The position numbers and the translations under genes were made by a program. This document shows, one piece after another, positions 7,241 through 15,620 of a DNA stretch of 38,351 nucleotides. Position 1 is the first letter of the stretch. Each line of letters starts with the position of its first letter. The notes under the pieces were generated by a model, which was not told the DNA's origin, did no database searches, and worked only from the letters and a program-made list of their open reading frames with translations. The DNA is from Rhodocyclaceae bacterium (GTDB lineage: Bacteria; Pseudomonadota; Gammaproteobacteria; Burkholderiales; Rhodocyclaceae), in contig JAJVIJ010000053.1 in the NCBI GenBank assembly GCA_022072095.1, positions 1 to 38,351 of the forward strand. The letters run 5' to 3'.

Positions 7241-8458
7241 CTAGTCCTTGGACAGCCCCAGTCTGATCTTGTCGCCCACCTTGGTGTATTCGAACACGCC
7301 AATGCCGTCTTCGCCGATGCCATGATGTCGCTGCGCCGTGAACGTGTACTGCGCATTGACGCCTTGCAGGCTCTTGATGGACTCGATCGCCTGGATGATT
7401 TTCTGTGCATCGCTGGACTTGGCCCGGCGGATGCCCTCGAACAGCACATTGGCGGCATCGTAGGCGTTGGCGCCCGACAAGGCGAGGAAAACCTGAGGCC
7501 GCGCCGGGTCGTTGCCCCACCAGCGGTCGGTGCCGTACTTGGCCCGGTAGGCGTCGGCGAACTCCTTGGCAGCGGCGTTCATGGGTTCCTGACCGAAGCT
7601 GCCGACCATGGTGCCCTTGGTACCCAGCACCAGTTCGCCCGCGCCTTCCTGGTAGGGCAGCGACAGCGCGCCGTTGGTGCCGATGAGCGGCACCGCAAAG
7701 TTGAGCCGCGACATGTTGCGCCGGATCACGGCCAGGTCGGCGCCCAGGCCGACGCAGACCACGACGTCGGCACCGTCACGTTGCAGCTTGGCAAGCTGCG
7801 CGGTCATGTCCTGGGCACGCTGGTTGTAGCTCTCGACCCCCACCGGCTCCAGGTTCGCATCCTTCTTGATCTCCTTGCGGATCAAGCCCACGGCGGTCGT
7901 GCCATACGCAGTGCTCTCGTGAAGGATGCCGATCTTCTTGAATCGCTTCGCGACATAGGTGCCCAGCACATTGGTCTCGACGTCGTTCTGCAAGGCGAAG
8001 GAAAACACGTTCTTCCGGGGCGCCTTGTCGGTGCCTTGCGGATAGACGATGGACGGCGTCTGTGCCGTCGGATTCATGTAGGGACGGCCATCCGCCACCG
8101 CCATGTCGATGACCGCGAGCGTCGGCCCGCTGCCTGCCGGACCGATGATGCCCACCAGCTCCTTGTTGTCGAGAATGCGGCGCATGTTCTGCACCGCCCG
8201 GTCGGGAACGAGCTGATCGTCGAGCAGCATCGCGAGCTCGATCTTCTGGCCATTGATGCCGCCGGCCTTGTTCCATTTCTCGATGGCCAGCTCCACCCCA
8301 CGGCGGTTGCCTTCGCCGAATTCGTTGTACGGTCCGGTCAAGGCCGACGTCATGCCGATCTTGATCGTGCCCTGCGCGTGGGCTACACCCGCCAGGGCGA
8401 GTACGCCCACGGCGGCCATGCTCAGCAGGGACGCGAACGGTGACAGATTGCGCATCAT
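7241..8458 (-). CDS. livJ: Periplasmic substrate-binding protein of Liv-type transporter
   Basis: A 405-residue type I periplasmic binding protein. A Sec signal peptide ends at AHAQG (about residue 29), and the mature protein begins IKIGMTSALTGPYNEFGEG, the usual LivJ start. GIIGPAGSGPTLAVID and the GILHESTAYGTT strand form the ligand cleft and hinge. It captures an amino-acid-like or short carboxylate/amide ligand and delivers it to LivH/LivM. The set is often duplicated in betaproteobacteria for aromatic acids or amides, so leucine is only one possibility. AGGAG lies just upstream of the two adjacent ATG codons. A weak minus-strand -10 (TAGAAT at 8497-8492) is present in the 87-base gap behind the GST gene. 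Confidence 0.9.
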   Translation of the reverse strand: MMRNLSPFASLLSMAAVGVLALAGVAHAQGTIKIGMTSALTGPYNEFGEGNRRGVELAIEKWNKAGGINGQKIELAMLLDDQLVPDRAVQNMRRILDNKELVGIIGPAGSGPTLAVIDMAVADGRPYMNPTAQTPSIVYPQGTDKAPRKNVFSFALQNDVETNVLGTYVAKRFKKIGILHESTAYGTTAVGLIRKEIKKDANLEPVGVESYNQRAQDMTAQLAKLQRDGADVVVCVGLGADLAVIRRNMSRLNFAVPLIGTNGALSLPYQEGAGELVLGTKGTMVGSFGQEPMNAAAKEFADAYRAKYGTDRWWGNDPARPQVFLALSGANAYDAANVLFEGIRRAKSSDAQKIIQAIESIKSLQGVNAQYTFTAQRHHGIGEDGIGVFEYTKVGDKIRLGLSKD

Positions 8459-8545
8459 GCATTCTCCTCGCGGGCGGGATTGCCGGGCGGGATTCTACAT
8501 GGCCGGCCCGTCGCCCCGCGCGCGAGGATGCGCAAACTCGATGCC

Positions 8546-9199
8546 TCAGAACTCGGCATCCAGCTCGTCGATCTCCTCCGGCTCCAGCCGCGCGGCCTGG
8601 GACCACTCGATCATTTCGGGCATCGCCAGCAGCCGATCCCGATAGTCCGCGCACAGCCGGTCGAGCTTGACGTCGTAGGTACTGAACCGCGTGGCGACCG
8701 GCGCGTACATCGCGTCCGCGGCGCAGCGTTCGCCGAACAGGTAAGGGCCGCCGTAACGGTTCAGACAGTCTCGCCAGATCTCGGTGATGCGATCGATATC
8801 GGCCTGGGCGCGCGACCAGATCTTGTATCCGGGGAAATGTCCGCGCAGATTCATCGGCAGCGACGACCTGAGCGCGGCAAACCCGGAATGCATTTCACCG
8901 CAGATCGCACGGCAGTGGGCCCTGGCCGCGCGCGCGGACGGGAGCAGACCGGCGCGTGGCTTGATTTCCCGCAGATATTCGGCGATCGCCAGCGTATCCC
9001 AGACCTCGATGCCGTCGTGCTTGAGCAGCGGCACCCGGATGGAGGGCGCCAGCAGCAGCAGTTCGGCGCGATTGTCGGGGTCGTCCGGGGAAATGATTTC
9101 CTCATCGAAATCGAGCCTGGCAAATTTTGCCAGCAGCCAGCCACGCAATGACCAGGATGAATAGTTCTTGCTGCTCAGCGTCAGTATCGCCTTGCCCAT
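8546..9199 (-). CDS. Glutathione S-transferase family protein
   Basis: A 217-residue cytosolic GST. The N-terminal thioredoxin-like domain (about 4-80) has the SSKNYSSWSLRGWLLAKF helix with a likely catalytic Ser, the cis-Pro region SIRVPLLKHDG and the glutathione-binding DTLAIAEYL. The C-terminal helical domain follows, with GPYLFGERCAADAMYAPVATRF. This class includes uncharacterised bacterial GSTs that conjugate or reduce electrophiles with glutathione; no substrate can be assigned. It is divergent from the PHB depolymerase gene and lies upstream of livJ on the same strand. Confidence 0.88.
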   Translation of the reverse strand: MGKAILTLSSKNYSSWSLRGWLLAKFARLDFDEEIISPDDPDNRAELLLLAPSIRVPLLKHDGIEVWDTLAIAEYLREIKPRAGLLPSARAARAHCRAICGEMHSGFAALRSSLPMNLRGHFPGYKIWSRAQADIDRITEIWRDCLNRYGGPYLFGERCAADAMYAPVATRFSTYDVKLDRLCADYRDRLLAMPEMIEWSQAARLEPEEIDELDAEF

Positions 9200-9324
9200 G
9201 CACCGGTCTCCAGATCGTTGGTCCCATACCGCGGCCTTGGATGATCACGGAGCAATTGGCATGCCCGGCCCTGCTGGCCCGCAAGTTGCAAGGAGACCGA
9301 TACCTGCAAATCGATCCGACCGAG

Positions 9325-10557
9325 ATGATCTACCAAGCGTATCAACTACAAATGGACTTGCTGGAACCCGCGCACGAGCTGTCCAGACAGCTGAGCAGAC
9401 ATCTTGGCGCCTGCCTGTCCATGCGCCCGGTCGACAGCGGTGTTCACAGCGTGACGACACATCTGGCCGCGGCCTCCGAGGTCTTCGGGCGTCTGCGGCT
9501 GACCCATGAACGCCCCGATTACCGCATCCCTGCGATTCGAGTCGGTGATCGGGAATTCGGCGTCGAGGAGAAGGTGATCGCCGCCACGCCTTTCGGCACG
9601 CTGCTGCGGTTCCGGCGTGAAAGCGACGAGGAGCTTCCGCGCGTACTGCTCGTCGCACCAATGTCGGGCCATTTTGCGACGCTGTTGCGCGAAACGGTGC
9701 GCGTGCTGCTCAACGACCACGAGGTCTACGCCACCGACTGGCACAACGCGCGCGACATTCCGCTCACTGCGGGCGCGTTCGGCCTGGATGACTACGTCGA
9801 TCACCTGATCGACTGGATGGCGCGACTGGGGCCGAACGCGCACATGATCGCCGTCTGTCAGCCCTGCGCCGCCGCGCTTGCCGCCGCAGCGATCATGGCC
9901 GCCGACGGCCATCCCGCCGAACCCGCCAGCCTCACGCTGATGGCCGGCCCGGTGGACGCGAGCATCAATCCGACGCGCGTCAACGAGCTCGCCACCAGCA
10001 AGCCGATCGAGTGGTTCGAACGCTCGCTGATCGGCATCGTGCCGGCACGCTATCGTGGCGCGCTACGACAGGTCTATCCGGGATTCGTGCAGCTCACGGC
10101 TTTCATGAGCATGAACATCGAGCGCCATCGCAGCGCCTTCCGCGACCTGTACGACCAGCTCGTTGCCGGCGACCACGACCGGGCCGCAGCCATCGCCCAG
10201 TTCTACGAAGAGTACTTCGCTGTCGCCGATCTGCCGGCCGAGTTCTATCTGGAGACCGTGACCCGCATCTTTCAGAATTACGAACTGGCACGACGACGCT
10301 TTCATCACCGCGGTCGCCGGGTCGACACCTCGGCCATACGACGCATGGCCCTGCTCACCATCGAGGGCGAACGGGACGACATCTGCGCCGTCGGCCAGAC
10401 TGTCGCCGCCCACGATCTGTGCGACCGGCTGCGACCCTACCGTCGCGCCCACCACGTACAGACTGGTGTCGGCCACTACGGCGTGTTCAGCGGCCGGCGC
10501 TGGGAGCGCGAGATCTACCCGCGCGTGCGTGACGTCATACAGATGTCGCGACGCTGA
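9325..10557 (+). CDS. phaZ: Intracellular polyhydroxybutyrate depolymerase
   Basis: A 410-residue PHB depolymerase of the intracellular type that degrades granule-bound polyhydroxyalkanoate. It begins MIYQAYQLQMDLLEP, the usual N-terminus of the family. Cys178 in AVCQPCAAALAA is the likely nucleophile; the characterised Ralstonia PhaZ also uses Cys in this position. The catalytic His is probably in GVGHYGVFSGRRWEREIYP near the C-terminus, typical of the PHB_depo_C domain. It has no signal peptide, as expected for intracellular polymer. ATG 9241 would add 28 non-conserved residues, so ATG 9325 is preferred, although its ribosome site is weak. With the phasin at 13245 it shows that the host makes PHA granules. 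Confidence 0.88.
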   Translation: MIYQAYQLQMDLLEPAHELSRQLSRHLGACLSMRPVDSGVHSVTTHLAAASEVFGRLRLTHERPDYRIPAIRVGDREFGVEEKVIAATPFGTLLRFRRESDEELPRVLLVAPMSGHFATLLRETVRVLLNDHEVYATDWHNARDIPLTAGAFGLDDYVDHLIDWMARLGPNAHMIAVCQPCAAALAAAAIMAADGHPAEPASLTLMAGPVDASINPTRVNELATSKPIEWFERSLIGIVPARYRGALRQVYPGFVQLTAFMSMNIERHRSAFRDLYDQLVAGDHDRAAAIAQFYEEYFAVADLPAEFYLETVTRIFQNYELARRRFHHRGRRVDTSAIRRMALLTIEGERDDICAVGQTVAAHDLCDRLRPYRRAHHVQTGVGHYGVFSGRRWEREIYPRVRDVIQMSRR

Positions 10558-10624
10558 CCCACGCCGGCGCTCCCTGACACCCTCATCCTTCGCCGTAGCC
10601 ACCGATTGTGGGCCGGGCGGGGTG

Positions 10625-10668
10625 CGCGAATTTCGCGACCCAGGCAGGAATGGGGCCTCTGTTATAAT
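10625..10668 (+). promoter_or_regulatory. Promoter region of tRNA-Pro
   Basis: A perfect TATAAT at 10663-10668 lies about 11 bases before the tRNA. No good -35 is seen at the right distance. Between -10 and the tRNA is a short stretch (TTTTTGCGTGT). A 13-base palindrome (CGCGAATTTCGCG, 10625-10637) lies upstream and could be an operator or a leftover terminator stem. Confidence 0.55.
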
Positions 10669-10678
10669 TTTTGCGTGT

Positions 10679-10755
10679 CGGGGCGTAGCGCAGCCTGGTA
10701 GCGCACCTGCATGGGGTGCAGGGGGTCGGAAGTTCGAATCTTCTCGCCCCGACCA
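10679..10755 (+). tRNA. tRNA-Pro (anticodon GGG)
   Basis: A full cloverleaf folds: acceptor CGGGGCG with CGCCCCG, D-arm GCGC...GCGC, anticodon stem CCTGC/GCAGG with loop ATGGGGT (anticodon GGG, reading CCC/CCU), T-arm GGAAG-TTCGAAT-CTTCT, discriminator A and encoded CCA at the end. It lies 53 bases upstream of surE and may share its transcript. Confidence 0.95.
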
Positions 10756-10808
10756 TCATTGAAATCCGCAACATCTTCCTGCGGCCACGCAACGCCGATC
10801 CGCCACGC

Positions 10809-11552
10809 ATGCGTATCCTGCTCAGTAACGACGACGGTTATTTCGCTCCCGGTCTCGAAGTGCTTGCCAGGGACTTGAGCACGCTGGGAACCGTCACGGT
10901 CGTGGCGCCGGAGCGCGATCGCAGCGGCGCCAGCCACTCGCTGACGCTGGACCGGCCGTTGCTGGTGCGCGAAGCAGCGAGCGGCTTCCGTTATGTCAAC
11001 GGCACGCCCACCGACTGCGTACACCTGGCCATCACCGGCCTGCTGGACGAGCCGCCTGACGTCGTCGTCTCGGGCATCAACAACGGCGCCAACATGGGCG
11101 AGGACACGCTCTATTCAGGCACCGTCGCGGCGGCGACCGAGGCTTATCTGCTCGGCTGTCCGGCGATCGCGGTGTCGCTCGCATCCAAACGCCTGGAGCA
11201 TTTTGCAACCGCTGCGAGTGTGGCCCGGGACCTGGTGACGCGGCTGGCGCGCTCGCCCATAGGCGCGCCCTTCCTGCTCAATGTCAATGTGCCCGACGTC
11301 GCCGTGGCCAGACTGAAGGGGGTACGGACTACTCGCCTGGGCAAGCGGCACAAGGCCGAGGGCGTATTGAAGAGCACCAACCCCAGGGGCGAAACCGTTT
11401 ATTGGGTGGGCGCGGCCGGCGCCGCCCAGGACGCCGGCGAGGGCACCGATTTTCACGCTGTCGAGAATGGTTACGCCTCGGTGACACCGCTGCAGATCGA
11501 TTTGACACATACGAGCGGTATTGCAGACGTCGCGCAATGGCTGGTGACGTGA
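10809..11552 (+). CDS. surE: 5'/3'-nucleotidase SurE
   Basis: A 247-residue SurE survival protein: a metal-dependent phosphatase acting on nucleoside 5'- and 3'-monophosphates and short polyphosphate. The metal-binding acidic pair lies in [13 protein letters not shown] at the N-terminus. The second signature, [20 protein letters not shown], supplies the Ser and Asn ligands. ATG 10809 gives the canonical [10 protein letters not shown] start. Its stop overlaps the start of pcm by 16 bases, the usual stationary-phase repair cluster surE-pcm-nlpD. Confidence 0.95.
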   Translation: MRILLSNDDGYFAPGLEVLARDLSTLGTVTVVAPERDRSGASHSLTLDRPLLVREAASGFRYVNGTPTDCVHLAITGLLDEPPDVVVSGINNGANMGEDTLYSGTVAAATEAYLLGCPAIAVSLASKRLEHFATAASVARDLVTRLARSPIGAPFLLNVNVPDVAVARLKGVRTTRLGKRHKAEGVLKSTNPRGETVYWVGAAGAAQDAGEGTDFHAVENGYASVTPLQIDLTHTSGIADVAQWLVT

Positions 11553-12208
11553 ATGCACCGTCTGGCGCCGGACTGACCTCCCCGCGCCTGCGGCGACAGA
11601 TGGTCGAGCGTCTGCGCGCACGCGGTATCCGTGACGAAAGAGTGCTCGCGGCGATGGCCTCGGTACCGCGCCACGTGTTCGTCGACGAGGCGCTGGCTTC
11701 GCGCGCGTATCAGGACATCGCGCTGCCGCTGGGCTTCCAGCAAACGATTTCACAGCCCTATGTGGTCGCACGCATGCTGGAGCTGCTGAGCCAGGGTCGA
11801 CGCCTACGGAAGGTTCTCGAAATCGGTGCGGGCTCCGGATATCAGGCCGCCCTGCTCGCACAGCTCGCGACCGAGGTGTTTGCCGTGGAACGCATCGAAC
11901 CGATATTGGCCCAGGCGCGCGAAAACCTGCGATCGCTGAGGCTGCACAACCTGCGCCTGAAGAATGCCGACGGCCATCTCGGCCTAGCCGAAGTGGCGCC
12001 GTTCGACGGCATCATCGCCGCCGCCGCCACGCCTCACGTACCCGAGGCCTGGCTCGAACAGCTGGCCCCGGGCGGCCGCCTGGTCATGCCCAAGGGCGAT
12101 GCCGAACAGTTTCTTGTCGTGATCGAACACACGCCCGACGGTTTCGTCGAAGAGCGCCATGAAGCGGTACGCTTCGTACCCCTCCTTTCCGGACTCGGCG
12201 CACGATGA
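11537..12208 (+). CDS. pcm: Protein-L-isoaspartate O-methyltransferase
   Basis: A 223-residue SAM-dependent methyltransferase that repairs isoaspartyl residues in aged proteins. The SAM-binding motif [15 protein letters not shown] is near residue 95. The substrate-side motif [13 protein letters not shown] is about 20 residues earlier, and the post-motifs [21 protein letters not shown] and GGRLVMPKG follow. ATG 11537 overlaps surE by 16 bases. The stop overlaps the nlpD start as ATGA, suggesting coupled translation across all three genes. Confidence 0.95.
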   Translation: MAGDVNAPSGAGLTSPRLRRQMVERLRARGIRDERVLAAMASVPRHVFVDEALASRAYQDIALPLGFQQTISQPYVVARMLELLSQGRRLRKVLEIGAGSGYQAALLAQLATEVFAVERIEPILAQARENLRSLRLHNLRLKNADGHLGLAEVAPFDGIIAAAATPHVPEAWLEQLAPGGRLVMPKGDAEQFLVVIEHTPDGFVEERHEAVRFVPLLSGLGAR

Positions 12209-13170
12209 GAGCCACGTTTCTCGCCATCGTCACGATGGCGCTGCTGTTGTCGGGCTGTGCCGGCACCACCCCGGCGCCCGTCGCGGAACGCCCAATCGCT
12301 GCTCAGCCTTCCCAGCCTGCCCAATCCGCACCACCCGCGGCATCACCGGCGAAACCCGTGCCGGGACCTACGGAGACCGAGCGCCGGACCGGATTCCATA
12401 TCGTGAAAAAGGGCGAAACCCTCTACGGCATCGCGCTCGAATACGGTCAGGACTACAAGGATATCGCGCTGTGGAACAAGCTGGACAATCCCAATCTCAT
12501 CGTCATCGGCCAGGAACTCCGCGTCGTGCCGCCGGGAGAGGGCCAGAGTGCCGGTGGAGCGGTCGCCATTCCACTCGGGTCGGACAAGCCTTCCGATGCG
12601 CGTTCAGCGGCAGCGTCCGCACCCGTCAAGGGGGCCCCCAAGGGCGGGACACTGGCCTACTCCGACGAGGCTTGGGCGCGCGTCCAGCGTGGAGAGAGCC
12701 AGGTGGCCACGGTCAAAACCGAGTCACCGAAGCCCCCGGCTCCGACTCAAGGGAAGGAAGACAAGGACGACGTCAAGCCGGGCACCGGCGTTGCCGACGA
12801 CCACATCAACTGGGCCTGGCCTCACCCCGGCCCGCTGGTCGCCTCCTTCAACGACGGCAACAACAAGGGCGTCGACCTGTCGGGAAAACTTGGCGACCCG
12901 GTGCTGGCGGCCGCACCGGGGCGTGTCGTCTATGCCGGTGATGGTCTGCGCGGCTATGGCAAGCTGGTGATCGTCAAGCACAACAATCTGTATCTCAGCG
13001 CCTATGCCCACAACAGCAAGGTTCTGGTGAAGGAAGGGCAACAGGTCGGCAAAGGGCAAAAGATCGCCGAGTTGGGCGACTCGGATGCCGAGCGCCCCAA
13101 GCTGCATTTCGAGATACGCAAGCTGGGCAAGCCGGTCGACCCGGCGCAGTTGCTTCCCCGCCGCAACTGA
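12205..13170 (+). CDS. nlpD: NlpD-type LysM/LytM lipoprotein (amidase activator)
   Basis: A 321-residue outer-membrane lipoprotein. The lipobox is LLLSGC (Cys18); a Pro/Ala-rich linker is followed by a LysM domain (about 63-112; GFHIVKKGETLYGIALEYG) that binds peptidoglycan. A second linker leads to a C-terminal LytM/M23 domain (about 205-318). Active M23 peptidases need an H-x(3)-D site; here the first His is missing (NNKGVDLSG) and SAYAHNS replaces the usual metal site. It should therefore be catalytically inactive, like E. coli NlpD, which activates the amidase AmiC during cell separation. It is the last gene of surE-pcm-nlpD; the rpoS gene that often follows is absent. Confidence 0.92.
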   Translation: MRATFLAIVTMALLLSGCAGTTPAPVAERPIAAQPSQPAQSAPPAASPAKPVPGPTETERRTGFHIVKKGETLYGIALEYGQDYKDIALWNKLDNPNLIVIGQELRVVPPGEGQSAGGAVAIPLGSDKPSDARSAAASAPVKGAPKGGTLAYSDEAWARVQRGESQVATVKTESPKPPAPTQGKEDKDDVKPGTGVADDHINWAWPHPGPLVASFNDGNNKGVDLSGKLGDPVLAAAPGRVVYAGDGLRGYGKLVIVKHNNLYLSAYAHNSKVLVKEGQQVGKGQKIAELGDSDAERPKLHFEIRKLGKPVDPAQLLPRRN

Positions 13171-13192
13171 GCGGATCCGGCTTCATCGCAAG

Positions 13193-13213
13193 AAAAACCC
13201 CGCCGCAGCGGGG
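13193..13213 (-). terminator. Rho-independent terminator of the phasin gene
   Basis: On the minus strand, CCCCGC, loop TGCG and GCGGGG form a six-bp GC stem followed by TTTTT (complement of AAAAA 13193-13197). It sits about 30 bases beyond the phasin stop. The stem is also 28 bases after the nlpD stop on the plus strand, where no T-run follows, so it is mainly a phasin terminator. Confidence 0.8.
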
Positions 13214-13244
13214 CCTCGATCCGGGATCGGACGATGCGTTGGGT

Positions 13245-13814
13245 TCAGGCCGACTTCTTGGCCTTCGTGCCCGTGCCAACGGCCGCCGTACCCAGTGCCT
13301 TGACGGTGGCATCGGTCGCGGCATTGACGTTCGCTTCGGCCATGTCGGACACCTGCTTCGCGGCACGACTCATGCTGTCATAGGCGGAGTTGGCCGCAAC
13401 GATCGCCGACTTCACGGCCGCCATCGCCACGTCCGACCCGGCCGGCGCCGATTTCGCGATCTTGTCCAGCGATCCGACCAGATCCTTGTTCATCTCGGCA
13501 ATCTGGGACTCGATGATCTTGGTGAATTCTTCGTGAGTCTGGGTCGTGATGTCGTACAGGCTCTTGGCGAAACCAACCATCTTTTCCATCGCCGGCTGCG
13601 CCGTGGAAGCGTTCAGCGCCATCAGCTCCTGGACATCCTGGACACCCATCAGCGACTTGGCACTGCTCATCGAATCCTGCATCAGCGAACGGGCAATATT
13701 CATTTGCAAACTGCTCATGCGTTCCGCGCTCGTCAGCAACACGTTCGCTGCCTGGAGAACGGTCTCGGCATGACGTTTGTTGGCCGACATGATTTGCTCG
13801 GGAGTGGTCAGCAT
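13245..13814 (-). CDS. Phasin family protein
   Basis: A 189-residue helical phasin that coats PHA granules and controls their number and size. The Phasin_2-type region spans about residues 5-115 (QIMSANKRHAETVLQAANV, then GVQDVQELMALNASTAQPAM). The tail is Ala/Lys-rich and ends TGTKAKKSA. Start ATG 13814 follows a strong GGAGG; the open frame upstream has no such site and no phasin homology. A consensus promoter and palindromic operator lie 165-217 bases upstream, giving a long leader. It has a hairpin terminator and is monocistronic. The depolymerase gene is 2.7 kb away. Confidence 0.92.
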   Translation of the reverse strand: MLTTPEQIMSANKRHAETVLQAANVLLTSAERMSSLQMNIARSLMQDSMSSAKSLMGVQDVQELMALNASTAQPAMEKMVGFAKSLYDITTQTHEEFTKIIESQIAEMNKDLVGSLDKIAKSAPAGSDVAMAAVKSAIVAANSAYDSMSRAAKQVSDMAEANVNAATDATVKALGTAAVGTGTKAKKSA

Positions 13815-13978
13815 CGTAGCCTCCAAAATTGGGTCGGTTGAATCAAAGAATCGCATCGACAACACCTTACGAATTCCGGATTCACGCCGCATGCCGCGCG
13901 TTACCCAGCGAGCACCGCCTAGCCTCGACACCGCAGAAACTCCCGCAATGCTCGGCCCATCCAGAATATGCCGCACTG

Positions 13979-13997
13979 CATGTTGCACTGCAACATG
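13979..13997 (-). promoter_or_regulatory. PhaR-like palindromic operator of the phasin gene
   Basis: CATGTTGCACTGCAACATG is a perfect palindrome (nine-base arms around one C). PhaR, the repressor of phasin genes in PHA producers, binds TGC-rich palindromes such as TTGCACTGCAA. The site lies at the expected transcription start, just downstream of the -10 at 14009-14004, so bound repressor would block initiation. No phaR gene is in the window. Confidence 0.75.
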
Positions 13998-14003
13998 ATT
14001 CGG

Positions 14004-14031
14004 ATTATAGGGCCGGTCCGAGGAATGTCAA
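14004..14031 (-). promoter_or_regulatory. Consensus sigma-70 promoter of the phasin gene
   Basis: Reading the minus strand, TTGACA (14031-14026) and TATAAT (14009-14004) are both perfect hexamers separated by 16 bases. It fires towards the phasin start at 13814 and overlaps nothing else; the lysR-type gene ends at 14052. Such a strong promoter agrees with phasins being very abundant proteins when derepressed. Confidence 0.85.
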
Positions 14032-14051
14032 CTCATGAATGTCGACCTGAC

Positions 14052-14999
14052 TCAAGACTCGAGCCGCGCGCCCGGACAGCCCGCCGGCGAGCTCCAGCTG
14101 CCCCATGGCGGCGATTCGGCAAATTGGTCGAACAGAAAGTCTGCGAAGACACGGACCTTCGCGGACAAGTGCCGTCGGCTGGCATACACCACATGGAGCC
14201 CCATATCCACGGGCGAGAACTCCTGCAACAGCGGCACCAGCCGACCTTCGCGCATATCGGCCGCCAGCGTGAATACCGGCTCGCGAATGATGCCCTCGCC
14301 GGCCAGCGCCGCCTGATGCAGGACGTCCACACTGTTCGCGCTCAGATTGCCCGACACCCGTACGCTGACCAGGTTCGCCGCCGTGCCGAAGGTCCAGTCG
14401 GTGGCGCGCTCCATCGTCGTGTAGATCAGGCAATTGTGACTGGCGAGTTCGGCGGGTCTCGTCGGCGTGCCATGCCGCGCCAGATACTCTGGCGATGCGC
14501 AGATCAGGATCGGAATCGGCGCAATGCGCCGCGCGATCCAGGTGCTGGCCGGCATGTGCTCGGCAATCTGGATGGCGAGATCGAAACCCTCCTCGACGAT
14601 GTCGACCACGCGGTCACTCAGCACGACGCTGAATCCGACCTCCGGGTAGCGCCTCCGGAACGCGGGCAGCACCGGAGCCAGATACAGTCGCCCGAACAAC
14701 AGCGGTGCGTTGATGCGCAGCAACCCGGTCGGCGTTCTCGTTTCGAGGCCAACCTCGGCCTCGGCCTCGGCCAGCTCCGACAGGATCTGCACGCAACGCT
14801 CATAGTACTGCCGGCCGGCCGCGGTCAGGCTGAGCTTTCGGGTCGTGCGCTGCAACAGGCGCACACCCAAATGGCTCTCCAGTTCGGCCATCCGCCTCGA
14901 TGCGGCCGTCGCAGACATGGCCCGCGACGCCGCGGCCTCGACGAACGAACCGGTCTCGACAATCCGTACAAACGTCTGCATCGCGTCGAACTTGTCCAT
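14052..14999 (-). CDS. LysR-family transcriptional regulator
   Basis: A 315-residue LysR regulator. The winged HTH covers residues 1-60 (MDKFDAMQTFVRIVETGSF, then SRAMSATAASRRMAELE for the recognition helix and RTTRKLSLTAAG for the wing). The effector domain runs from about 90 to 295. ATG 14999 is preferred to an upstream GTG or ATG because family members start at MDKF. It belongs to the large group of single-target LysR proteins often divergent from their target, which here would be the small exported protein at 15120. The inducer is unknown. Confidence 0.9.
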   Translation of the reverse strand: MDKFDAMQTFVRIVETGSFVEAAASRAMSATAASRRMAELESHLGVRLLQRTTRKLSLTAAGRQYYERCVQILSELAEAEAEVGLETRTPTGLLRINAPLLFGRLYLAPVLPAFRRRYPEVGFSVVLSDRVVDIVEEGFDLAIQIAEHMPASTWIARRIAPIPILICASPEYLARHGTPTRPAELASHNCLIYTTMERATDWTFGTAANLVSVRVSGNLSANSVDVLHQAALAGEGIIREPVFTLAADMREGRLVPLLQEFSPVDMGLHVVYASRRHLSAKVRVFADFLFDQFAESPPWGSWSSPAGCPGARLES

Positions 15000-15073
15000 A
15001 TCCAGCAAAACAATCCCGAATTTCGAAATAGTAAATGTCAAAAACACATATTTATCTTGATTTTCGACTCAAT

Positions 15074-15106
15074 TATAGTGCATTGCACCAATTTTGGTGA
15101 TTGCAC
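15074..15106 (+). promoter_or_regulatory. Divergent promoter/operator with inverted repeats
   Basis: The 120-base gap between the lysR-type gene and the gene at 15120 is AT-rich. TATAGT at 15074-15079 can serve as a plus-strand -10. Overlapping and following it is an interrupted palindrome (GTGCATTGCACCAA, then TTGGTGATTGCAC), with the inner CACCAA-TT-TTGGTG perfect. This fits a LysR-type or repressor binding site. The TTGCAC half-sites also resemble the TGC boxes of the phasin operator. Confidence 0.5.
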
Positions 15107-15119
15107 GAAGGATCAAATC

Positions 15120-15371
15120 ATGAACAGTCGCTCCCCTATCCCGAGCAGCAAACCCCTCCGGATCGTCGCCGCCAGCCTGGCGATGATGGGGTTCGTCGCT
15201 GCCCATGCCGCCGATGCGACACAGCCGAACGCGAACCAGTGCAACTGTCCGGTTGCTGATCGCACCGCCGCCACAGCCGATACGTCGGCGAAAAAGCCGG
15301 AACCACGCGCGCGGGCCGTCAGCGCACTGCCTCCGCAGGAAAGGCCGTTCTGGGGCTACGAGGCTCCGTGA
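15120..15371 (+). CDS. Small exported protein with CxC motif
   Basis: An 83-residue protein with a Sec-type signal (RIVAASLAMMGFVAAHAADA; cleavage predicted after AHA). The mature part of about 55 residues contains NQCNCPVAD, with two cysteines one residue apart, and a hydrophilic tail ending PPQERPFWGYEAP. I recognise no family. A GAAGGA ribosome site precedes ATG 15120. It is divergent from the LysR regulator and probably its target. The CxC pair could bind metal or form a disulphide in the periplasm (inference). Confidence 0.6.
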   Translation: MNSRSPIPSSKPLRIVAASLAMMGFVAAHAADATQPNANQCNCPVADRTAATADTSAKKPEPRARAVSALPPQERPFWGYEAP

Positions 15372-15620
15372 GCGCCGTTCCCGAATTGGAATGCTGAGAC
15401 GCAAGGGCAGTGGTCGGCGCCCAGCAATCCAAGCGCGGGGCGGTCAGGCCTGGCCGCCCCGTTCCTCCCACCACCGCGACATGAGGATCTGCGGCGCCGG
15501 TATCATCCCGTCAGGCGTGCCTGCGCCGTCCACCTCCCGATGACGATCTTCGACTATGATGCCGGTCGACGGCCCCCATTTGGTCCCCATTCCCGACAAC
15601 CGCTTTGCCGCACCCCATCC

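Noticed and set aside
13968-15119. Long plus-strand frame upstream of the small exported protein
   Set aside because: It runs antisense to the LysR gene; only the part from ATG 15120 has a ribosome site and a signal peptide.
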